A stretch of DNA of 64,000 nucleotides. It comes from Saprospiraceae bacterium (GTDB lineage: Bacteria > Bacteroidota > Bacteroidia > Chitinophagales > Saprospiraceae). The notes under the pieces are model-generated. The model was not told the DNA's origin, ran no database searches, and was given only the letters and a program-made list of their open reading frames with translations. Shown here one piece after another: positions 57,322-64,000 of this stretch. Position 1 is the stretch's first letter. The number at the start of each line of letters is the position of its first letter. The translations under genes and the position numbers were made by a program. The DNA is taken from the NCBI GenBank assembly GCA_028285085.1, contig JANQQI010000023.1:81717-145716 (forward strand), written 5' to 3'.

Positions 57322-59757
57322 ATGAGATTTTGTCTGATCCTTTTGTCCTTAATGATGATTTTGCAGCTGAGTGCCCAGGTGCCTCTGCAATATTCCCGCG
57401 TAAAGATTAATCTACAAGCAGCTGATTTAACAGATATTGCCTCACTTGGCCTTGAGACGGATCACGGTCATTTAGTCAAAGAACGTTTTTTAATCAATGA
57501 TTACTCCGAGCGTGAAATTGAGTTACTTGATACTTACGGCATCGAATATGAAATCCTGATTGAGGATGTCAAAGCCTGGTACGTCGCGCGCAACGCCATG
57601 GCACACGATCATGATCACGACCACGATCATGAGCATCACGCTAGCCAACGAGATGATGATTGTGGTAGCTCCGGTGGTGGGATTTTTTACGATTACGTCA
57701 CGCCGGAGAATTATACCTACGGATCCATGGGGGGCTATCTTACTTATGAACAATTAATGGCCGTGCTCGACGATATGGCGGCCCAATATCCGAATCTCAT
57801 TACTGCTAAGACTCCCATTAGCAATATTCTGACTCACGAAGGTCGGCCCATTCACTGGCTACGTATTTCTGACAACCCCAATCAAGAAGAGGGCGAACCC
57901 GAAGCACTCTACACGGCTTTGCACCACGCTCGCGAACCCAATAGCATGGCGCAGATGGTCTTTTTTATGTGGTATTTGCTCGAGAATTATGAAACAGACC
58001 CGGAGGTAAAGTATTTAGTGGATAATACAGCGCTCTATTTCATTCCTTGTGTCAACCCGGACGGTTACGTTTACAATGAGTCGATCGATCCAAACGGTGG
58101 AGGGCTGTGGCGTAAAAATCGCCGAGCGGAGAACGGCAATGTCTTTGGCGTAGACCTCAACCGCAATTATGACTTTAATTGGGGCTTCGACGATATTGGA
58201 TCCTCCACTGACCCCATGAATGATACCTACCGTGGCCCTTCTCCGGCATCCGAGCCAGAAACGCAGGCGGTTCGCTTTCTGTGCAACAGCCATCAGTTTC
58301 AAATTGCCATGAATTACCACACCTTTGGTAATCTGTTGATCCATCCTTGGGGATACAGCGATCAACCCACGAGTGAGGATGCGACCTTCAAAGGCTTCGG
58401 TAAGATGATGACCGAGGAGAATAACTTCTTAGTAGGTACCGGAACAGAGACCGTCGGCTATACAGTGAATGGAGATAGCGACGATTGGATGTACGGCGAA
58501 ACCGATAGTAAACCTAAGATTTTCTCTATGACGCCCGAAGTAGGCGGCAATAATGTTGGCTTTTGGCCGGCACAGAGTGATATCGATCAGCTTAATAAAT
58601 CTTGTTTGAGACAGAATCTCGTTACGGCGCACCTGCTTTTGAATTTTGGTGAGGCCGAAGAGCTGAACGCAGAGCAGTTTATCACTGATTTCAACGGGAC
58701 GCTTAATCTACGTGTGAAAAAATACGGCTTGGCCGACGGTGATCTGACCTTTACCGCCGGAGCGGGCAGTAGCAATGTCAACGTTATTTCAAGTCCTCAG
58801 GTTCTTTCCCTTTCGCATCTCGATGAGGCCGATCTTAATGTTGATTTTACGGTAAATCCAGGGACGGAAGACGGCGATGAGATTCTTTTTATGATCCAGT
58901 TGGATAATGGTGACTTTGTGACCACAGATACCATTCGTAAGGTTTTTCTCGACGGAGAGTTTGCGGAACTCTTTACAGATAGTGGTGATGCGCTGGCTAA
59001 TTGGACTGTTAGTGGGCAGTGGGGCATCACGGCGGAAGACTTTGTGAGTCCACCGACGAGCATCACTGACAGCCCCGGCGATGAATATAATAATAACTCT
59101 GCCACGGCCATTTCTCTGACCACTCCTGTAGATTTGACCTTCGCTACTACTGCGATCTTGGAATTTAATGCACGCTGGGAAATCGAAACGGATTATGACT
59201 ACGTTCAGGTGCTGGCCTCTTCGGATAATGCGGCCTTCACACCACTTTGTGGTAAGTACACCAATACGGGAGTCGGTGATCAGGGAGCTGCTGATGGGCA
59301 GCCACTCTACGATGGTTTCCAAAACGATTGGGTACTCGAGGAGATGAATCTCGAAGACTATCTTGGTGGGCCACTTTGGTTGCGTTTCGTGCTGATCTCT
59401 GATCAGTTTGTAAACGAAGATGGCTTTTACTTCGATGATCTTGTGGTAAAAGCGACCTTGGACCTTCCTGTTTCGGTTGGTAGCCCTGAGGCCATCACGG
59501 ATTTACGTATCCAACCTAATCCATTTAGTGATCAGCTCCAAGTTGATTTCAGTTTGCCACAAGCCGTTGAGACGCTCGATCTGTACTTGGTTAATGCGCT
59601 CGGGCAGGAGATCTTGGTGCAAACGGTCGACGCGCGCACCGCAGGGGCGCAGCAGGTCTTAATACCAACTAGAACTTTAAATGCGGGTGTTTATTGGCTA
59701 CAACTGCAGGCAGACGGGAAAACCCTTGCTAGTGAAAAGGTGGTAAAAGTAGAGTAG
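57322..59757 (+). CDS. M14 family zinc carboxypeptidase with T9SS C-terminal domain
   Basis: ALYTALHHAREPNSMAQMVFFMWYLLENY, FIPCVNPDGYVYNE, LWRKNRR, GVDLNRNYDFNWG, NYHTFGNLLIHPWG; C-term LRIQPNPFSDQLQVDFSLPQ...SEKVVKVE. Confidence 0.95.
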   Translation: MRFCLILLSLMMILQLSAQVPLQYSRVKINLQAADLTDIASLGLETDHGHLVKERFLINDYSEREIELLDTYGIEYEILIEDVKAWYVARNAMAHDHDHDHDHEHHASQRDDDCGSSGGGIFYDYVTPENYTYGSMGGYLTYEQLMAVLDDMAAQYPNLITAKTPISNILTHEGRPIHWLRISDNPNQEEGEPEALYTALHHAREPNSMAQMVFFMWYLLENYETDPEVKYLVDNTALYFIPCVNPDGYVYNESIDPNGGGLWRKNRRAENGNVFGVDLNRNYDFNWGFDDIGSSTDPMNDTYRGPSPASEPETQAVRFLCNSHQFQIAMNYHTFGNLLIHPWGYSDQPTSEDATFKGFGKMMTEENNFLVGTGTETVGYTVNGDSDDWMYGETDSKPKIFSMTPEVGGNNVGFWPAQSDIDQLNKSCLRQNLVTAHLLLNFGEAEELNAEQFITDFNGTLNLRVKKYGLADGDLTFTAGAGSSNVNVISSPQVLSLSHLDEADLNVDFTVNPGTEDGDEILFMIQLDNGDFVTTDTIRKVFLDGEFAELFTDSGDALANWTVSGQWGITAEDFVSPPTSITDSPGDEYNNNSATAISLTTPVDLTFATTAILEFNARWEIETDYDYVQVLASSDNAAFTPLCGKYTNTGVGDQGAADGQPLYDGFQNDWVLEEMNLEDYLGGPLWLRFVLISDQFVNEDGFYFDDLVVKATLDLPVSVGSPEAITDLRIQPNPFSDQLQVDFSLPQAVETLDLYLVNALGQEILVQTVDARTAGAQQVLIPTRTLNAGVYWLQLQADGKTLASEKVVKVE

Positions 59758-59778
59758 GGGGTGTTAGAAAAGATATTT

Positions 59779-59808
59779 AAAGGCCTTGGCATGATGTCAG
59801 GGCCTTTT
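59779..59808. terminator. Bidirectional hairpin terminator
   Basis: AAAGGCCtTGgcatgatgtCAgGGCCTTTT. Confidence 0.75.
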
Positions 59809-59812
59809 CTGA

Positions 59813-60532
59813 TTAGGCACCATCCATTTTCTGTCGATATTGATAGGGATTCCTACCGCGTGACTCCTTTTTTAATTCGGGTAAGCGTTCGAAAACGCCT
59901 AAGGATAGCATCTTTTTTTGAAACCTACTGCGATCCAATTTTTTCTCGAGGATGGATTGATAGAGTTGGTGTAACTCCGGCATGGTGAAAGCCTTGGATA
60001 GTAAGTTGTGAACGACTACTTCGTGCTTCGCATCTTCCTTGAGCCGATTTCTCGCTTTAAGGACGATCGACTTGTGGTCCATCCACATATCGGGCAAGTC
60101 ATCGAAACTAAACCAAGCATAATCACTAAAAAAGTCATCGACTTGCGGGTGCGTATGTTCAATATTGACCAAGGAATAATAAGCTAGCGTTACAAATCGG
60201 TTGTTAAACCAATAATCCTTATTCCACGTCATCCCAGACTTTTTAAAGAAAGCCTTAAACTCCTCGCTAAATTCGCGATCGTGATTACCAAAGACGGATA
60301 AGAATTTTAGGTGTGGATCTTCTAAGCTCGTCCGTTCTTCTAGGATTCGCTTTACTGACTCGTCTACAGATTCTTCGATTTTGACATAGCCACCGGGTAC
60401 CAACCACTTATCGCCAAATTTTAATAATAGGCATTTGAGATCATCTTCCTCGTACCCAATAATTACCAAGTCAATGGATAAGTTGGGTAAAAAATAGTCG
60501 TTTCCATGCGCTAATAGTTTCTGATAATCCAT
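59813..60532 (-). CDS. NUDIX-domain transcriptional regulator with C-terminal winged HTH (NrtR-family-like)
   Basis: LSIDLVIIGYEEDDLKCLLLKFGDKWLVPGGYVKIEESVDESVKRILEERTSL; C-term VHNLLSKAFTMPELHQLYQSILEKKLDRSRFQKKMLSLGVFERL. Start trimmed from 60595. Confidence 0.88.
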   Translation of the reverse strand: MDYQKLLAHGNDYFLPNLSIDLVIIGYEEDDLKCLLLKFGDKWLVPGGYVKIEESVDESVKRILEERTSLEDPHLKFLSVFGNHDREFSEEFKAFFKKSGMTWNKDYWFNNRFVTLAYYSLVNIEHTHPQVDDFFSDYAWFSFDDLPDMWMDHKSIVLKARNRLKEDAKHEVVVHNLLSKAFTMPELHQLYQSILEKKLDRSRFQKKMLSLGVFERLPELKKESRGRNPYQYRQKMDGA

Positions 60533-60580
60533 GTCCCAAAGATATAATTTGCGTTTTTCAGGCACAAATACTTTATTTAT

Positions 60581-60628
60581 GTGTCGTTTTGCCACAAAAT
60601 ACTTATTATATTCGTGTCATATTGTCAC
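60581..60628. promoter_or_regulatory. Two tandem imperfect palindromes, candidate operators of the NUDIX-HTH regulator
   Basis: GTGTCGTTTTGCCACAAAATA (from 60581) and GTGTCATATTGTCACAAAATA (from 60614), 33 bp apart in the divergent spacer. Confidence 0.6.
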
Positions 60629-60643
60629 AAAATAGTTAAATGT

Positions 60644-63067
60644 ATGAAAAAGTTAATCAAACGCATCTTGATTGTCCTGGCATCATTACTTGTCATTGGT
60701 CTTATTGGTGGATTTATAGGATGGAAATACTTGAAATCGACCTTTTTTGATTTTGAGGGGGAGTATACCGAAAAGTTAACGATAAGCGAGATGACTGTTG
60801 GTGGCTATACGTTTTGGGATAGAAATGGCAATGGGGAGTTGGATATTTATGAAGATGATCGAAAATCACTGGAAGATAGGGTAGAGGACCTTTTGTCAAA
60901 AATGACGATGGACGAAAAGATCCATCTGCTCAAAGGGTCGGGGATCGCCTCCGCAGCCGGGATGGGAGAGCCCGGTGAAGGGATACCCGGAGCAGTCGGG
61001 ACCATTGTACCAACCCCAAGATTAGGTATACCTACCGTTTATTTATCCGATGGCCCGGCCGGACTCCGCATCCAACCGACTCGAGAAGGCGAGGAGCGCA
61101 CCTATTATTGTACGGCTTTTCCCATCGCTACAATGTTGGCTTCAACTTGGAATGAAGACTTGGTCGAAGAGGTAGGCCAAGCCATGGGAAATGAAGCTTT
61201 AGAATACGGATTAGACGTGATTTTGGGCCCGGGTGTCAATATTCATCGACACCCCCTGTGTGGTAGAAACTTTGAGTACTACTCGGAGGATCCGGTTCTG
61301 ACTGGCAATATTGGGGCGGCAATGGTCAATGGGATTGAGTCTAACGGTATCGGAACGGCGGTGAAGCACTTTGTAGCCAATAATCAGGAAACGGAACGCT
61401 TTCTAAACGACGTCATTATCTCGGAAAGAGCGATGCGAGAAATTTATCTGAAAGGATTTGAGATTATTGTAAAAAAAGCCCAGCCTTGGACCATCATGTC
61501 TTCGTACAACAAGGTGAACGGCACCTATACCTCCCAGAGTGAATATCTTTTGACGGATGTCTTGCGCGATGACTGGCAATTTGAAGGCCTGGTGATGACG
61601 GACTGGTTTGGGGGCAACGATGCTGCCGCTCAGATCAGTGCAGGAAACGATCTGCTTGAGCCTGGGACCAAGAAACAATGGAAAGCATTGACCGCGGCCC
61701 AGAAAAATGGGGATTTGTCTGAAGCTGTAATTGATAGAGCGGTGAAACGTATTCTAAAGCTGATATTTCAGTCTAAGAAAATGCAGAACTATCAGTTTGG
61801 CAATAATCCAGATTTAAAAGCCCATGCGGCGATCACCCGGCAATCGGCTGCCGAAGGCGTCGTATTGCTGAAAAATGAGAATACACTGCCGTTGCAAAGC
61901 AATAAAAACGTCGCGTTGATCGGGGTTACTTCTTATGATTTTATTGCCGGCGGAACGGGCTCGGGGGATGTCAATGAAGCTTATACCATTTCGTTGGAAG
62001 CGGGCTTGACGAATGCAGGCTTCGAAATCAATGCACCCGCCAAGGAGGCTTTCTCAGCTCACAAGGCAGCAAACAAAGAAGCCTTTGTCAAGCCCGAAGG
62101 GTTCCAGGCGATGTTCACCCCTTATCAGCCGCCCGAAATGATGTTGACTGCAGAACAGCTTAGTCCCATTGCAGAAAGTGCAGATGTTGGAATCATCACC
62201 ATTGGTAGAAATGCCGGAGAAGGTGGCGACCGAGTAGAGAACAATGATTTTCTGTTGTCAGAAATAGAGCAAACTTTGATTAGCAATACCTGTGAGGTCT
62301 TTCACCAAAAAGGCAAGCAAGTGATCGTCGTTTTGAATATCGGCGGCGTCATCGAAACCGCTTCCTGGAAAGCCCAGCCCGATGCCATTTTGTTAGCTTG
62401 GCAGGGTGGACAAGAAGGCGGTAACTCCGTGGCAGATGTCTTAGGCGGGGTAGTAAATCCCAGTGGAAAGCTACCGATGACCTTTCCTATCCACCTAAGT
62501 GACCACGCTGCGAATGCCAATTTCCCGCTGAGTGGCGAACATCTGAGTATCTCTAAAATGCTATCAACGATGATCTTTGGCCTGGAGGAAAAGCCCGATA
62601 AGGAGAAGGTTGAAAATGTGGATTTTACGAACTACGAAGAAGGCATCTACGTCGGCTATCGCCACTTCGATAAAGCCAAGCAAGATGTGTCATTTCCTTT
62701 TGGATACGGCCTGTCTTACACGGATTTTACTTTCAGCGACATGGAAGCAGTCCTGGAAAATGATACTATTAAGATTAGCCTCAACGTACAAAACACCGGA
62801 ATTCAAAGGGGGAAAGAGGTCGTCCAGGTCTACACTTCCAAACCCAACACTAGCGTCGATCGCCCCACCCAAGAGCTAAAAGCGTTCGCCAAAACGCAAA
62901 CGCTAACTCCCGGTACTACTGAAGGAGTGCATATCCATCTTCCAATAACAGAGCTAGCCTATTGGGATGAGGCCCAGGCGCGTTGGGTTTTAGAAAGAGG
63001 TAGCTATGAGATCAGGTGTGCCGCTTCTTCCAGAGATGTTCGGCTGGTGAAGGAATTAGAGCTATAG
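60644..63067 (+). CDS. Glycoside hydrolase family 3 (beta-glucosidase-like)
   Basis: LSDGPAGLRIQPTREGEERTYYCTAFPIATMLASTWNEDLVEEVGQAMGNEALEYGLDVILGPGVNIHRHPLCGRNFEYYSEDP; GLVMTDWFGG; fibronectin-III-like C-term. Start trimmed from 60581. Confidence 0.96.
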   Translation: MKKLIKRILIVLASLLVIGLIGGFIGWKYLKSTFFDFEGEYTEKLTISEMTVGGYTFWDRNGNGELDIYEDDRKSLEDRVEDLLSKMTMDEKIHLLKGSGIASAAGMGEPGEGIPGAVGTIVPTPRLGIPTVYLSDGPAGLRIQPTREGEERTYYCTAFPIATMLASTWNEDLVEEVGQAMGNEALEYGLDVILGPGVNIHRHPLCGRNFEYYSEDPVLTGNIGAAMVNGIESNGIGTAVKHFVANNQETERFLNDVIISERAMREIYLKGFEIIVKKAQPWTIMSSYNKVNGTYTSQSEYLLTDVLRDDWQFEGLVMTDWFGGNDAAAQISAGNDLLEPGTKKQWKALTAAQKNGDLSEAVIDRAVKRILKLIFQSKKMQNYQFGNNPDLKAHAAITRQSAAEGVVLLKNENTLPLQSNKNVALIGVTSYDFIAGGTGSGDVNEAYTISLEAGLTNAGFEINAPAKEAFSAHKAANKEAFVKPEGFQAMFTPYQPPEMMLTAEQLSPIAESADVGIITIGRNAGEGGDRVENNDFLLSEIEQTLISNTCEVFHQKGKQVIVVLNIGGVIETASWKAQPDAILLAWQGGQEGGNSVADVLGGVVNPSGKLPMTFPIHLSDHAANANFPLSGEHLSISKMLSTMIFGLEEKPDKEKVENVDFTNYEEGIYVGYRHFDKAKQDVSFPFGYGLSYTDFTFSDMEAVLENDTIKISLNVQNTGIQRGKEVVQVYTSKPNTSVDRPTQELKAFAKTQTLTPGTTEGVHIHLPITELAYWDEAQARWVLERGSYEIRCAASSRDVRLVKELEL

Positions 63068-63079
63068 GATAAATCCTTT

Positions 63080-63114
63080 GCAGTAGGCTCAGGATACAAT
63101 GATTCTGAGCCTGC
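63080..63114. terminator. Hairpin between convergent GH3 and WD40 genes
   Basis: GCAGTAGGCTCAG...CTGAGCCTGC followed by TTTT. Confidence 0.65.
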
Positions 63115-63122
63115 TTTTACGC

Positions 63123-64000
63123 CTATTCCTCCAGTATCGCTTCGTCAAAGTGATAATACTGCAGTTCCCCCTCAGCATCCCGCTTGACCCAGTTGATATA
63201 TGGCCAGGCCTCCTTACTATAGTCCAATAGGCGCCCATCCTCATGGACGGCATAATTTTCCTCCGGGAGATGCTGAAAAATACGGCTCTGTCCGGTAGAC
63301 AAATCCCACCAGCGCATGGTGTCATCGTTTGAGCAAGAGAGTGCTTTATCCGCACCGATGGGGACACAGAGGAGGACCCAGTTAGTATGTCCTTTTAGGG
63401 TATGAATGACTTGTCCGTTGTTGAGATTCCATAGGATGAGGTTGTTGTCGTAAGAGCAAGAGAGTGCTTTATCCGCCCCGATGGGGACGCAGTGTCGGAC
63501 AGCATTCTTATGTCCTTTTAGGGTATGAATGACTTGTCCGTTGTTGAGATTCCATAGGATGAGGTTATTGTCGTCCGAGCAAGAGAGTGCTTTATCCGCG
63601 CCGATGGGGACGCAGTGGAGTACAGCATTCGTATGTCCTTTTAGGGTATGAATGGCTTGCCCGTTGTTGAGATTCCACAGGATGAGGTTTTTGTCGTCCG
63701 AGCAAGAGAGTACTTTATCCGCGCCGATGGGGACGCAGTGGAGTACAGCATTCGTATGTCCTTTTAGGGTATGAATGGCTTGTCCGTTGTTGAGATTCCA
63801 TAGGATGAGGTTGTTGTCGTAAGAGCAAGAGAGTGCTTTATCCGCCCCGATGGGGATGCAGTGGAGGACATAATTCGTATGTCCTTTTAGGGTATGAATG
63901 GCTTGTCCGTTGTTGAGATTCCATAGGATGAGGTTTTTGTCGTCCGAGCAAGAGAGTGCTTTATCCACTCCGATGGGGACGCAGTGTCGGACCCAGTCCG
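63123..64000 (-). CDS. WD40-repeat protein, 5' part outside the window
   Basis: 41-aa/123-bp repeats HTLKGHTNAVLHCVPIGADKALSCSDDNNLILWNLNNGQ. The frame stays open to 64000 (DWVRHCVPIGVDKALSC...), so the track start at 63968 is not the gene start. Confidence 0.92.
   Translation of the reverse strand, partial: DWVRHCVPIGVDKALSCSDDKNLILWNLNNGQAIHTLKGHTNYVLHCIPIGADKALSCSYDNNLILWNLNNGQAIHTLKGHTNAVLHCVPIGADKVLSCSDDKNLILWNLNNGQAIHTLKGHTNAVLHCVPIGADKALSCSDDNNLILWNLNNGQVIHTLKGHKNAVRHCVPIGADKALSCSYDNNLILWNLNNGQVIHTLKGHTNWVLLCVPIGADKALSCSNDDTMRWWDLSTGQSRIFQHLPEENYAVHEDGRLLDYSKEAWPYINWVKRDAEGELQYYHFDEAILEE

Noticed and set aside
58789-59322. 177-aa minus-strand ORF inside the M14 peptidase gene
   Set aside because: Antisense shadow ORF with no coding features.
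1-64000. tRNA, rRNA, CRISPR array, IS element or prophage
   Set aside because: None recognised by eye on either strand; tRNAscan-SE, CRISPR and IS searches were not possible here.

Overview
The window looks like a Bacteroidota chromosome segment, probably Saprospiraceae/Lewinella-like. The support is Type IX secretion (T9SS) C-terminal domains, 'YSCGK'-type lipoproteins, low-GC spacers and the gene families present. I saw no rRNA, tRNA, CRISPR, IS element or prophage. Main content: a PAS histidine kinase with a receiver-CRP/FNR fusion regulator; two stress blocks (about 3-5 kb and 50-57 kb) with four tandem-domain UspA proteins, a CBS protein, a VIT1/CCC1 transporter, Hsp20 and a GerW/YtfJ pair; oxidative pentose phosphate genes (zwf, pgl, gnd); an isoquinoline-oxidoreductase-like molybdoenzyme with a cytochrome c; RtcB; SdaA; an ECF-sigma operon; five large T9SS cargo proteins; a NUDIX-HTH regulator divergent from a GH3 enzyme; and a 5'-truncated WD40 protein with near-identical repeats at the right edge. 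The most interesting unexplained signal is non-coding. Five intergenic regions, all beside stress-type genes, carry two CRP/FNR-like half-palindromes (TGAT-N4-ATCA) spaced exactly 22 bp start to start. This suggests a local regulon, possibly run by the receiver-CRP regulator at the left end. Other leads: a dispersed structured repeat (25.6 kb and 52.3 kb), a two-copy ~123-aa family linked to UspA genes, a membrane-anchored DeoR-sensor-like protein, a papain/calpain-like candidate, a YtfI/YtfJ-like pair in a presumed non-sporulating lineage, twin 15-bp operators 33 bp apart upstream of GH3, and HET-E/NWD-style WD40 repeat variation. All family calls come from reading motifs; no searches were run.
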